DNA from: Nocardioides sp. Iso805N
GTDB taxonomy: Bacteria; Actinomycetota; Actinomycetes; Propionibacteriales; Nocardioidaceae
Length of the DNA: 64,000 bases
Assembly (NCBI RefSeq): GCF_000364605.1
Contig: NZ_KB822577.1
Span: 396,276 to 460,275, forward strand
Direction of reading: 5' to 3'
In this document: one piece after another, positions 34,192-42,733 of the stretch
Position numbering within the stretch: the stretch's first letter is position 1
Layout of the letters: each line of letters begins with the position of its first letter
Position numbers and translations under genes: made by a program
The notes under the pieces: model-generated
What the model was told of the DNA's origin: nothing
Databases searched by the model: none
The model's input: the letters and a program-made list of their open reading frames with translations, nothing else

Positions 34192-35052
34192 TCAGCTGTG
34201 CCGCAGGAAGTCGACCACGACACGGTTGAACTCGTCCGCGTGCTCGATCATCGCCCAGTGCCCGCAGTGGTTGAGCAGCAGCAGCCGGGCGTTGGGGATG
34301 TTCGCGCACAGCCACAGGCTGACCTCGTAGTGCAGCACCCGGTCGTCCTTGCCGTGGATGAGCAGTGTCGGGACGGCGATGTTCGGGATGAGGCCACGGT
34401 CGACCTTGATCGGGATCGGGGCGCCGTGGGCCAGGCCCTCCACGTAGTTTTGCAGGTGGTCGGGGCGCGCCAGGGCGGCCTCGGATCGGGCGGCGGTGAG
34501 CTCGGGGGTGGCGAAGCGCTCCTTGTCGTAGGTCATGATCTCGACCAGCGCCTTCATGTTCTCCGGGTTGGCGTCCTTGTAGGCCTTGACCAGCACCTTG
34601 AGGCCTTCGGAGGGCCCGTCGCCGGCGCTGAACAGGCTCGCCGGGCCGCGGCCGAGCGAGGCGCCCATGGTGACGAGGTGGGTGATCCGCTCCGGGTGCA
34701 GGGTGGCGAACCGGATGGCGGTGTGCGCACCCATCGAGTTGCCCACCAGGGCTGCCTTCTCGATGCCCAGGGCGTCGAGGAAGCCGACGAGATCGGCGTC
34801 GTGGTCCATGTCGGCGGTGGCCACGGCATCGGAGTCGCCCCAGCCGGGCATGTCCGGCGCGAGGACGTGGAAGCCGGCGTCGGCGATGACGCCGATGTTG
34901 CCAGAGAAGTTCGACCAGCCGGTGGCACCGGGGCCGGAACCGTGCAGCAGCACGACGGTCGCGTCGGCGGGATCGCCGGCCTCGTAGTAGCACGCCGCCG
35001 TTCCTGAAGGCAGCGTGAGGTGCCGGGTGGCGGCTTCTTTAGTGACGGTCAT
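34192..35052 (-). CDS. mhpC: 2-hydroxy-6-oxonona-2,4-dienedioate hydrolase
   Basis: A 286-residue alpha/beta hydrolase. It cleaves the MhpB product to succinate (or fumarate) and 2-hydroxypenta-2,4-dienoate. Visible: oxyanion region HGSGPGATGWSNF, nucleophile GNSMGAHTAI, the acid in IHGKDDRVLHYE and the His in NHCGHWAMIEHADEFN, identical in plan to MhpC. The ATG at 35052 is used; a TTG six bases earlier is in frame but less likely. It is the first gene of the mhpCAB unit. It is closely related to the hydrolase at 9810, so the two may have diverged for different ring-fission products. Confidence 0.9.
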   Translation of the reverse strand: MTVTKEAATRHLTLPSGTAACYYEAGDPADATVVLLHGSGPGATGWSNFSGNIGVIADAGFHVLAPDMPGWGDSDAVATADMDHDADLVGFLDALGIEKAALVGNSMGAHTAIRFATLHPERITHLVTMGASLGRGPASLFSAGDGPSEGLKVLVKAYKDANPENMKALVEIMTYDKERFATPELTAARSEAALARPDHLQNYVEGLAHGAPIPIKVDRGLIPNIAVPTLLIHGKDDRVLHYEVSLWLCANIPNARLLLLNHCGHWAMIEHADEFNRVVVDFLRHS

Positions 35053-35154
35053 GATCAATCCGATTCCTGTCTCGACGGGCCGCTCCGTGCGCGGACTTCT
35101 ACCTGAAAGGCAGGAAGGCTGCGGTCCGGACGGTGGAGTCTCAGTCGCTGTCTT

Positions 35155-36090
35155 TCAGCGTCCGCACAGCGCGGCGAGCACGCGTTCGGCGGCTGCAAGG
35201 TCGTTTGCGGGGATGTTGTCGAGCTGTCTGGCTGTGAACTCCTCCGCGCCTTTCCGGAGTGACGCGCGTCGTGCGAGGCCCTGCTCGGTGAGGCTCCATG
35301 TGCCGGTCGCTGCGCGGTTGACGAGGCCCGCCTGCATGAGTTCGGCGAGGCTATCGTCGATGGCCTGTGGCGCGATCGGTGTGGATCGCTGGAGGCCCTC
35401 CACCGTGTCGCTGCTGTGTGCGAGGTGATTGAGGATGCGCGTCGCGGTGGGAGTGAGCCCCAGCTGACGCCGATAGGAGTCGAAGAGTGTGGACATGTGC
35501 TGCTCGGCGTCGCGCAGGAGCGACATGAAAAGCATCTCTTCGCTGGGCGCTGCCGCGAGCTGGGAAGATCCGGTGTCAGATCGCCGGCCCAGCCAGCCGT
35601 ACTCGCCCTGCGCGAAGAGAAGAGGCTTGCCCTCGAAGCGTGCGAAGCGCTCGACCCGTCCGACGAGGATGTGGTGGTCGCCGCCATCGACGACCGATTC
35701 GGTGGTGCACTCGAACTGTGCGAGGCAGCCGCTCAGGAGTGGGTCGCCGTGGACACCGGCCGACCAGTCGACCTGGCTGAGCGGGTCCTCGTGGGAGCGG
35801 CCCAGGGCGTTCGAGACCGCCGTCTGGGCCTCCTCCAGCACGTTGATCGAGAAGTGGCCCGACGACGTGAACGCCGGGGCGCTCTTGGATTCCTTGCGGA
35901 TCGACCACAGGACCAATGGCGGCTCCAGGGAGACGGCCGAGAACGAGTTGGCCGCCATCGCGTAGCCGCGACCCTCGTGCACGGTCCCGATTACGGTGAC
36001 GCCGGTGGCGAACTGGCCGAGCGCGCGCCGGAAGGCGCGGCCGTCGGCGGGTGCCCCGTGCTCAGCGGGCGTCTGCATACCGCTCATCAT
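35155..36090 (-). CDS. flavin reductase with C-terminal MarR-type domain (C1-like)
   Basis: A 311-residue reductase. Residues about 15-170 are a flavin reductase domain (FATGVTVIGTVHEGRGYAMAANSFSAVSLEPPLVLWSI, FSINVLEEAQ, GDHHILVGRVERF), and residues about 195-310 form a MarR-like winged helix (LGLTPTATRILNHLAHSSDTVEGLQ, AELMQAGLVNRAATGTWSLTEQGLARRASL). This is the plan and length of the C1 reductase of Acinetobacter p-hydroxyphenylacetate hydroxylase (about 315 residues), where the MarR domain holds the enzyme back until substrate binds. Its oxygenase partner is the next gene upstream (36113). ATGs at 36090, 36087 and 36078 are all possible; the first is used, with moderate certainty. Confidence 0.87.
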   Translation of the reverse strand: MMSGMQTPAEHGAPADGRAFRRALGQFATGVTVIGTVHEGRGYAMAANSFSAVSLEPPLVLWSIRKESKSAPAFTSSGHFSINVLEEAQTAVSNALGRSHEDPLSQVDWSAGVHGDPLLSGCLAQFECTTESVVDGGDHHILVGRVERFARFEGKPLLFAQGEYGWLGRRSDTGSSQLAAAPSEEMLFMSLLRDAEQHMSTLFDSYRRQLGLTPTATRILNHLAHSSDTVEGLQRSTPIAPQAIDDSLAELMQAGLVNRAATGTWSLTEQGLARRASLRKGAEEFTARQLDNIPANDLAAAERVLAALCGR

Positions 36091-36112
36091 TTCCCCATGG
36101 TGGCGACGCGGG

Positions 36113-37369
36113 TCACTTGTAGTAGGCAAGCGTGCCGAAGTCGCTGAATGGCGCCGGCTCGATGCCGAACATCGTTTTCACCCACTGGCCGGCCGCAAGC
36201 TCCTTGCCTGCGGACCCGTGGTTGCGGGCGGCCATCAGATCGCGCATGACCTGCTGAAGAGGGTTGCTGGACGCGGACGCGGCCGCACCAGCGATCGGCC
36301 AGAGCAGCGAGAAGGCCTCGAACGAGGTGGCGATGGCGTCTGCCGAGTCGAAGCGCATCCGCATCCGCTCCAGCGGGGTGCTCTCGCCGCCGCGGCAGGC
36401 GCGGTCGAACATCTCCGACCAATTCGCGAGCTGGCGCCGCTGGACGTCGTGCACCCGGGTCAGCGCCTCGGCGACCTTGAGGTGGAGGAACGGGTTCTGC
36501 GCCGCGGGGGCGCCGGTGCCCTGGCGGGTCAGCCGGACGCGGGACTGCTCGACGAAGGTCTCGATGCCTGACAGAGCCGTGCCGATAGCGGTATTGGCGG
36601 GCGTGGCGTTGAACAGGCCGAGCCAAGACATCCAGTAGAGCGGGCGGTCGTTGACAAGCCACCCGGGATTGACGTCGTTGTAGGTGTCAGCGAGCAGGTG
36701 GGTGCGGTGGTCCGGGACGAACACGTTGACGAGCGTGAGGGACTTGCTGCCGGTGCCCTTCAGGCCCTCCACCTGCCAGCTGGAGTGGTCGACGGTGACG
36801 TCGGTCGACGGGACGACGAAGTTGCGGTCACGACCACCCAGGATCACCCACTGGGCGTGGTCCACTCCGCTGGAGAAGGTCCAGGTGCCGTTCAGGACGT
36901 AGCCGTCGGTCACCTGCTCCCAGTGGCCGATGGGGGCGTAGGAGCTCGAGGCTCGGGCGTTCGGGTCGGAGCCCCAAAACTCATCCTGCATCCGCTCATC
37001 CATCAACGCGATCTCGAACGCGTGGATGTTGATCTGGCCCGCGATCCAAGCGGCCGCGGCGTCCGCCGTGGCAATACGCATGACGCCCTCGAAGAAGGCA
37101 GCTGGGGCCATCTCGAGGCCGCCGTAGCGCTGCGGGGTCAGGGCACGGAACAGGCCGGTGGCGATCATCGCGTCCACGGTGCGCTGCGGGACGCGGCCCT
37201 CGGCCTCGGACTCGGCCCGTCCCTCGCGGATCGTGTCGAGGGCAGCGTCGATGGAGGCGAGGAACCGTTCCCCCTCAGCCAGTGCCCGGGCGCGGTAGTC
37301 GCTCCAGTCCCGTGTACGCGCCCCGGGGTCGCTCGTGCCGTGCTTCTCGGTCATCATCTCGGCTGCCAT
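36113..37369 (-). CDS. two-component flavin monooxygenase, oxygenase part (HpaH-C2/HsaA-like)
   Basis: A 418-residue oxygenase with the acyl-CoA-dehydrogenase fold, of the C2/HsaA group (the C2 component of Acinetobacter p-hydroxyphenylacetate hydroxylase is about 422 residues). Marks: LTPQRYGGLEMAPAAFFEGVMRIA, WTFSSGVDHAQWVILGGRD, SWQVEGLKGTGSKSLTLVNVFVPDHRTH and VMRDLMAARNHGSAGKELA. It ortho-hydroxylates a phenol using reduced flavin from the C1-like reductase encoded 22 bp downstream. GGAGGAGG lies seven bases before the ATG at 37369. It diverges from the PrpD gene at 37565 across a palindrome at 37460. Confidence 0.88.
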   Translation of the reverse strand: MAAEMMTEKHGTSDPGARTRDWSDYRARALAEGERFLASIDAALDTIREGRAESEAEGRVPQRTVDAMIATGLFRALTPQRYGGLEMAPAAFFEGVMRIATADAAAAWIAGQINIHAFEIALMDERMQDEFWGSDPNARASSSYAPIGHWEQVTDGYVLNGTWTFSSGVDHAQWVILGGRDRNFVVPSTDVTVDHSSWQVEGLKGTGSKSLTLVNVFVPDHRTHLLADTYNDVNPGWLVNDRPLYWMSWLGLFNATPANTAIGTALSGIETFVEQSRVRLTRQGTGAPAAQNPFLHLKVAEALTRVHDVQRRQLANWSEMFDRACRGGESTPLERMRMRFDSADAIATSFEAFSLLWPIAGAAASASSNPLQQVMRDLMAARNHGSAGKELAAGQWVKTMFGIEPAPFSDFGTLAYYK

Positions 37370-37459
37370 GGGGCGGCCTCCTCCTCTAGTCACGATGCCA
37401 CGTCTCCGGGTCTGTCGGACGGAGCCTACGTTTGGAGAAGTGCGGCTCCCAGAGGGCCT

Positions 37460-37474
37460 TTCCGGACTGCGGAA
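37460..37474. promoter_or_regulatory. candidate IclR-type operator, perfect dyad
   Basis: TTCCG-GACTG-CGGAA, a perfect 15-bp inverted repeat in the 195-bp gap between the divergent oxygenase (start 37369) and PrpD-family (start 37565) genes. Matches TNCCR-N5-YGGNA. Confidence 0.55.
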
Positions 37475-37564
37475 TGCTCTGGTTCTCAGCCGCGCGGCGC
37501 CGCCCTAACGTGCAGTCCGAGCGGCCCGCTGGACCGCGATCGTGACTGCCGGAGGAGACGACCT

Positions 37565-38956
37565 GTGACCGAACCGCTCGTGGACCGCTTGGCGCGGCAT
37601 GTGGTCGAGACGCCGTTCAGTGCGTTCGACGAGACCCACCTCCTGGCGGCCAAGAAGCGCCTGATCGACGCCGTCAGTTGCGGTGTCTCCGGCGTGCGCG
37701 GGGAGGGCAATGAGCCGTTCCTGGAACTGCTGCGCAGTTGGGGCGGAACGCCGGAATCCTCGGTCCTTGCTGGCATCGACCGCCTTCCGATGGCCCACGC
37801 TGCGGCCATCAACTCGCTGCAGACACGGTCCTTCGACTTCGAGGTGTGCGGGCCCGAGCCAGAGGGTGTCAACGAGGGGAAGATGGTGGGCCACGTCGCT
37901 AGCAGCATCGACCCGGTGGCGCTCGCTGTCGGCGAGCACCTCGGCTCGTCCGGCGAGGAGTTGCTCGCCGCACTGATCCTGGGAGGTGACGTCGCAGCCC
38001 GCATCTCGGTGTCGAACCGCTTTGACTTCGATAAGAACTTCGAGGTGTGTGGCACGTCGAACGCGTTCGGGGCGACCGCCGTCGCGGCACGGCTGATGCG
38101 GCTGGACGCTGCCACGTTGAAGAACGCTTTCGGGATCCTGCTCAACTTGATGGCCGGCTCGTTCCAGGGGATCTGGGATGGCGTCCATTCGTTCAAGCTG
38201 CCCGGCGCCATGGCCGCGTTCAACGGGATCATGGCCTGCCAGCTCGCTCAGCGAGGGTTCGGGGGTGTCCACGACGCGATCGAGAGCCGGCTCGGGTACT
38301 TCACGCTCTACACGCAGGAGCGTTCCCCCGAAAGCATGGTCGCTGGCCTCGGCGAGGTCTTCTACGTCCACGGCCAGCACAAGCTGCACCCGTCGTGCTA
38401 CGGCAACCACAACCCGATCGACTGCGTCCTGCAGCTCCGCGACGAGCACGAGTTCGCACCCGGAGACGTCACGCTGATCGAGCTGGACGTACCGCCGAAC
38501 CGGATCGACCACTTCCTCAACCAGGTCCCCACGGCGACCGACCAGCAGCCGAAGTCGCTGTTCACGATCCCGTACGGCGTCGCGAACGCCGTGTATCGCG
38601 GTCGGCCCGAGCTTGAGCACTACATCGCGCCCGCCATCTACGACCCGGCCGTCCTCAACCTTGCCGGCCGGGTGAAGCTGGTGCCCAACCTGCCGCTCGG
38701 CAACAACCAGGCCAGCCGGATGCGAATCTATCTCGCCGACGGACGGGTGCTCGAGGCCGAGCGCGAGGTGCCCAACGGCTGGTTGCGCAACCCGATCTCG
38801 CTGGAGGCGGTCGAGGACAAGTACTGGCGCAACATGACCTTCGCCGGCTGCATCCCCGACGACAAGGCGACCGCAGCGCTCGAGGCGCTGCGCGACCTCG
38901 AGAACATCGACTCCGTCACCCCGGTCGTGCGACTGCTCGTCGCGTCCGACGCCTGA
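37565..38956 (+). CDS. MmgE/PrpD family protein, second copy
   Basis: A 463-residue MmgE/PrpD protein, only distantly like the one at 10749. It has the family regions KKRLIDAVSCGVSGVRGEG, SLQTRSFDFEVCGPEPEG (where others have the His-Ala-x-Asp-x-Asp core, so this site looks changed), KLPGAMAAFNGIMACQLAQRGF and KLHPSCYGNHNPIDCVLQL. The GTG start at 37565 is set by GGAGGAG seven bases upstream. It opens the operon of VOC, hydrolase, hydratase, aldolase and CMD genes. Its role, perhaps dehydration or decarboxylation of a carboxylated intermediate, is inferred only. A much longer open reading upstream has no supporting signals. Confidence 0.82.
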   Translation: MTEPLVDRLARHVVETPFSAFDETHLLAAKKRLIDAVSCGVSGVRGEGNEPFLELLRSWGGTPESSVLAGIDRLPMAHAAAINSLQTRSFDFEVCGPEPEGVNEGKMVGHVASSIDPVALAVGEHLGSSGEELLAALILGGDVAARISVSNRFDFDKNFEVCGTSNAFGATAVAARLMRLDAATLKNAFGILLNLMAGSFQGIWDGVHSFKLPGAMAAFNGIMACQLAQRGFGGVHDAIESRLGYFTLYTQERSPESMVAGLGEVFYVHGQHKLHPSCYGNHNPIDCVLQLRDEHEFAPGDVTLIELDVPPNRIDHFLNQVPTATDQQPKSLFTIPYGVANAVYRGRPELEHYIAPAIYDPAVLNLAGRVKLVPNLPLGNNQASRMRIYLADGRVLEAEREVPNGWLRNPISLEAVEDKYWRNMTFAGCIPDDKATAALEALRDLENIDSVTPVVRLLVASDA

Positions 38957-38982
38957 CCCCCAATCTCCCGGAGGAGAACCAC

Positions 38983-39561
38983 ATGTCTGCATTCCACCCC
39001 CAGCTCGCCCACCTCGGCATCTTCTGCATCGACCTCGACGCGATGATCGACTTCTACTGCCGCGAGTTCGGCATGGTCGTCTCGGACTCCGGGCTCGGCA
39101 AGTCCGGAAAGGCTGGCACGAAGCGTCCGGGTGCCTTCCTCACGGCCGACCCCACCGAGCACCACCAGCTCGCGCTGATCTCGGGCCGCGAGCCCGGGAC
39201 ACCCCCGACCACTGCCCAGATCTCCTTCCGGGTTCCGAGCCTGGCGGAGTTGCGCGCATTCTGGCGCCACGTCGAGGAGACCGGTATCCCGGTCGAGGTC
39301 GTCAAGAACCACGGCAACGCCTGGAGTGTCTACATCGACGACCCCGACGGCAACATGATCGAGGTCTACGCCCACTCGCCGTGGTACGTGCAGCAGCCGC
39401 TGGGCGAGCCGCTCGACCTCACCCTCGACGAGGACCAGATCATGCGGCAGACCGAGGAGTTGGCCAAGACCGACCCGGCCGCCCGTCCGCGGGAGCAGTG
39501 GATTAAGGAGATGGAGGAGAAGCTGGCAGCCGCCCAGGTCTCCTTCCGGTTCGATGTCTGA
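38983..39561 (+). CDS. VOC-family protein, probable one-domain extradiol dioxygenase
   Basis: A 192-residue vicinal-oxygen-chelate protein. The three metal ligands expected of a type I extradiol dioxygenase can be placed: His10 (LAHLGIFCIDL), His60 or His61 (EHHQLALISG) and Glu127 (GNMIEVYAHSPW). It also has the VKNHGNAWSVYIDDPDGN segment. Length agrees with the one-domain extradiol dioxygenases known from Rhodococcus (about 190 residues). It would open the catechol formed by the C1/C2-like monooxygenase, feeding the hydrolase, hydratase and aldolase that follow (inference). GGAGGAG precedes the ATG. It overlaps the hydrolase gene start by eight bases. Confidence 0.8.
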   Translation: MSAFHPQLAHLGIFCIDLDAMIDFYCREFGMVVSDSGLGKSGKAGTKRPGAFLTADPTEHHQLALISGREPGTPPTTAQISFRVPSLAELRAFWRHVEETGIPVEVVKNHGNAWSVYIDDPDGNMIEVYAHSPWYVQQPLGEPLDLTLDEDQIMRQTEELAKTDPAARPREQWIKEMEEKLAAAQVSFRFDV

Positions 39562-40453
39562 GCGCAGCGAGGCGCAGCCGTTCCGGAGCATCTGGGGTTA
39601 CCTCGACACGGTTCCGCACAAGGTCGGCTGGGTCGATGCCGGCGGTGTCTCCACCCGCTACTTGGAGTCCGGCCGGCCCGACGGCCCAGTCGTGGTCCTG
39701 CTGCACGGCACCGCCGGGAGCTTGGAGAACTTCTGCGCCAACTACGGGCCGCTCGGCGAGGAGCACCGGGTCATCGGGATCGACATGCTCGGCTGCGGCT
39801 ATACCGACAAGCCCGACCGCCCCTACCTGATCGGCGACTACGCCGCACACGTGCTGGACGTGCTGGATGTGCTCGCTGTCGACCGGGCAGCCTTGGTCGG
39901 CGTCTCGCTCGGGTCCTGGGTGGCGGCACGACTCGCGCACGACGCCCCGGATCGCGTGGCGGCCCTCACCATGATTGCGCCGGCCGGGATCATCGTCGAC
40001 GCCGAGGCGGAGAAGCAGTTCGGGGCCGACGTACGAAGGCGGCGCACCAACGCCGCGCAGACGCCTACGTGGGAGTCGGTCAGCGAGGCGATGGGGCGGC
40101 TGATGCTGGACCCCGCCGATCTGATCGACGACCTGGTCGCGACGCGGTTGCGGATCTACCAGCAGCCCGAGATGGTCGCGGCGATGGGCCACCTGTTGGC
40201 CTTCATCGGCGCCGGCCAGGAGCTGTCACACGACGAGTGGCGAGAGATCGCCCAGCCCACGCTGGTCATTGCCGCCGTGAGCGCTTCGAACATGTTCCTG
40301 GACAACGCCCGGGCACTGGGCAGGGTGCTGCCCAACGGGACCGTCGTGGAGCTCGAGGGCTGTGACCACTGGGCTCAGTTCGAGCGCGCCGACGCGTTCA
40401 ATGCCCTCGCTTCGGAGTTCCTGCGCTCCGTGGCCGAAGCGCCGGTCGCATGA
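39554..40453 (+). CDS. alpha/beta hydrolase, atypical meta-cleavage-type
   Basis: A 299-residue alpha/beta hydrolase. The oxyanion region LLHGTAGSLENFCANY, the nucleophile elbow GVSLGSWVAARLAH and a late His in EGCDHWAQFERADAFN fit the ring-fission-product hydrolases. The acid position normally found in a Gly-x-Asp-Asp motif reads TLVIAAVSASNMFLDNARAL, with no Asp at the expected place; FLDN has the only nearby candidate. It overlaps the VOC gene by eight bases and the hydratase gene by four (ATGA), so it is tightly coupled. Hydrolysis of a ring-fission product is likely but the triad is incomplete. Confidence 0.8.
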   Translation: MSERSEAQPFRSIWGYLDTVPHKVGWVDAGGVSTRYLESGRPDGPVVVLLHGTAGSLENFCANYGPLGEEHRVIGIDMLGCGYTDKPDRPYLIGDYAAHVLDVLDVLAVDRAALVGVSLGSWVAARLAHDAPDRVAALTMIAPAGIIVDAEAEKQFGADVRRRRTNAAQTPTWESVSEAMGRLMLDPADLIDDLVATRLRIYQQPEMVAAMGHLLAFIGAGQELSHDEWREIAQPTLVIAAVSASNMFLDNARALGRVLPNGTVVELEGCDHWAQFERADAFNALASEFLRSVAEAPVA

Positions 40454-41271
40454 CCGTCGACATGCGCGCCACTGACATGCCCGCCACCGACGTGCTCGCC
40501 GCCGAGCTGCACGAGGCCGAGCGCTCCCGTACCCAGGTGCGGCAGTTCTCGCTGCGCTACCCGCAGATGACGCTCGAGGACGGCTACCGCGTCTCACGGG
40601 CCTGGGCGCAGCTCAAACGCGACGAGGGCCAGCGGGTGATCGGCCACAAGATCGGCCTCACCTCCCGTGCGATGCAGGTGAGCAGCCAGATCGACGAGCC
40701 GGACTTCGGGACACTCTTCGACGAGATGCTCTACGAGTCCGGTCATCCGATCCCGCGCGAGCGCTTCATCAGGCCGCGCATCGAGGTGGAGCTCGCCTTC
40801 ATGTTGGGCACGCCGCTCGAGGGACCGCACGTGACCATTGCGGACGTCCTGCGCGCCACCGAGTACGTCGTACCGGCGCTCGAGATCATCGACGCCCGCA
40901 TCGAGCAGCACGACCGCGCGGAAGGCACGCCTCGCAAGGTGGTCGACACCATCTCCGACAACGCGGCGAACGCGGGCATCGTGGTCGGAGGGCGGCCGAT
41001 GCGGCCGGACGACCTCGATCTGTGCCGCACCGGAGCGCTGTTGTTCCTCAACGGAGTCGTGGAGGAGTCCGGTCTGGCCGGGGCCGTCCTGGGTCACCCC
41101 GCGAACGGCATCGCCTGGTTGGCCCGGCGGCTATCGCGCTTTGAGGAGGGGCTGGAAGCCGGACAGCTGGTCCTCGCTGGCTCGTTCACGCGGCCCGTCC
41201 CGCTCGAGCGCGGCGACACCGTGCATGCCGACTACGGTCAGTGCGGCGCGGTCACCTTCACCCTCACCTAG
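40450..41271 (+). CDS. 2-oxo-hept-3-ene-1,7-dioate hydratase family (HpaH/MhpD-like)
   Basis: A 273-residue vinylpyruvate hydratase of the HpaH/MhpD/XylJ family, adding water to a 2-hydroxy-dienoate. The metal-binding Glu-x-Glu is in RPRIEVELAFMLG (residues about 110-122), with IGHKIGLTSRAMQ and the following DNAANAGIVVGGRPMRPDDLDL typical of HpaH. It starts in the hydrolase stop (ATGA). It forms one of two hydratase systems in the window, the other being mhpD at 51474. The strong resemblance to HpaH suggests a diacid substrate (inference). Confidence 0.9.
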   Translation: MTVDMRATDMPATDVLAAELHEAERSRTQVRQFSLRYPQMTLEDGYRVSRAWAQLKRDEGQRVIGHKIGLTSRAMQVSSQIDEPDFGTLFDEMLYESGHPIPRERFIRPRIEVELAFMLGTPLEGPHVTIADVLRATEYVVPALEIIDARIEQHDRAEGTPRKVVDTISDNAANAGIVVGGRPMRPDDLDLCRTGALLFLNGVVEESGLAGAVLGHPANGIAWLARRLSRFEEGLEAGQLVLAGSFTRPVPLERGDTVHADYGQCGAVTFTLT

Positions 41272-41287
41272 GCAGGAGCTGTCGATC

Positions 41288-42121
41288 GTGGTGCAGCAAA
41301 CGACCCCGCTGAATCGGTTCAAGCAACGACTCCAAGCCGGCGACCGACTTATAGGCCTGTGGAGCACTCTCGGGGACGCGACCGTCGCCGAGCTGCTCTC
41401 CGGCTGCGGCTACGACTGGGTGCTGATCGATGCTGAACACGGGCCAAATGACCTGCGCAGCGTGCTCGCGCAGGTCCGGGCCCTGGCGGCGGGGGAGCGC
41501 TTCCTCGGCGTCGGCTTCGGCGAGTTGTCCCAGGCGGTCGTACGGCTTCCTGAGGCCTCCGCGACGCTCATCAAGCAGTACCTCGAGATCGGCGTACGGA
41601 ACCTGCTTGTCCCGATGGTCAACTCCGTCGAGGAAGCCGAAGCCGTCGCCGCCGCGGTGCGATATCCGCCCCGCGGGGTCCGCGGTATGGGTAGCGGCCT
41701 CGCCCGCTCGTCCGGGTGGGGCCGGCTCACCGACTACCTCGCGGCGGCTGACGACGACGTCTGCGTGATTGTGCAGGCCGAGACCCGTAGGGCCGTTGAT
41801 GCGTTGGCCCAGATCACGGCGGTGGACGGCGTAGACGGTGTTCTGTTCGGGCCGGCCGACCTCGCCGCTGACCTCGGGCACCCCGGGCAGCGGAACCACC
41901 CGGATGTGGTCGCGGCAATCACCCGAGGAATCGCGGCCGTCACCGCCGCCGGCAAGCCTGCGGGCATCATGCTGAGTGACGTCGCTCAGGCCAAGGACTG
42001 GCTCGGGCGCGGCATCACTTTCGCCGGAGTGGGGGTCGACTCCTCCCTGCTGGTGACCGCCGCAGAGACCTTGCTCGCACAGTTCCAGGACGACCTCACC
42101 GTAACCGACGCCGGCTACTGA
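41288..42121 (+). CDS. HpcH/HpaI family class II aldolase
   Basis: A 277-residue metal-dependent aldolase that splits a 4-hydroxy-2-oxo acid into pyruvate and an aldehyde. Family positions are clear: catalytic-base His in LIDAEHGPNDL (residue about 45), an Arg in VVRLPEAS, metal ligand Glu in VIVQAETRRAVD and Asp in LFGPADLAADLG. GTG at 41288, nine bases after AGGAG, is taken as the start; a second GTG follows directly. It takes the product of the hydratase just upstream, and fits the last step of the region-C meta pathway. No partner aldehyde dehydrogenase gene is adjacent. Confidence 0.9.
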   Translation: MVQQTTPLNRFKQRLQAGDRLIGLWSTLGDATVAELLSGCGYDWVLIDAEHGPNDLRSVLAQVRALAAGERFLGVGFGELSQAVVRLPEASATLIKQYLEIGVRNLLVPMVNSVEEAEAVAAAVRYPPRGVRGMGSGLARSSGWGRLTDYLAAADDDVCVIVQAETRRAVDALAQITAVDGVDGVLFGPADLAADLGHPGQRNHPDVVAAITRGIAAVTAAGKPAGIMLSDVAQAKDWLGRGITFAGVGVDSSLLVTAAETLLAQFQDDLTVTDAGY

Positions 42122-42162
42122 CCCCGGCGGCGCAACATGCCCCGAGCACCAGGAGGAACCAC

Positions 42163-42711
42163 ATGCCACGGATCCCGTACGCGCAGTTCGACGAGGTCGC
42201 CGACCGCGTGCGCGACGCGCTCGCCGGGCGGCGGCGTATCAACATTTTCAAGATGATCGCGAAAGCCGAGAACTGCGCACCCGAGGTGCTCGCGCTCGGC
42301 CACCGGATGAGCCGCGGCAGCACCCTCCCGCCGCTGGAGCGCGAGGTCGTCATCCTCCGGGTCGCGCACCTGCTCGGCGCGTCGTACCAGTGGCACGAGC
42401 ACCAGGCCGTGGCAGCCCGTGTGGGCCTGCCGACGTCGACCGTCGATGCGATCGCGGTCTATCCCGACATCGGCGCCGGGGCACTGACCGATCGGCAGGT
42501 CGCGCTGCTCGACTTCACCGACGCTGTCGTCACCACGACCACAGCGCCGCAGGAGCTATTCGACGCGGTCAGGGCCGGCTACACCGACTCCCAGCTCGTC
42601 GAGCTGGTGCTGATCATCGGCTTCTACGGCATGGTCGGTCGCGTGATGAACACCTTCGAGATCGAGCTCGAGTCGGGGGATCCCGGCACCTTCGAACCGA
42701 CCGCCGGCTGA
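42163..42711 (+). CDS. carboxymuconolactone decarboxylase (CMD) family protein, second copy
   Basis: A 182-residue CMD-fold protein, a paralog of the one at 12984. The core EREVVILRVAHLLGASYQWHEHQAVAARVGL has the conserved aromatic-Trp-x-x-His motif and no CxxC pair. AGGAGG lies six bases before the ATG. It is the last gene of the PrpD-VOC-hydrolase-hydratase-aldolase unit and is followed by a hairpin. The recurrence of a CMD gene beside HsaA-like, PrpD and hydrolase genes in two separate operons suggests it has a step in the same pathway type (inference). Confidence 0.83.
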   Translation: MPRIPYAQFDEVADRVRDALAGRRRINIFKMIAKAENCAPEVLALGHRMSRGSTLPPLEREVVILRVAHLLGASYQWHEHQAVAARVGLPTSTVDAIAVYPDIGAGALTDRQVALLDFTDAVVTTTTAPQELFDAVRAGYTDSQLVELVLIIGFYGMVGRVMNTFEIELESGDPGTFEPTAG

Positions 42712-42733
42712 GCAACAAATCGTTGCGAACGCC

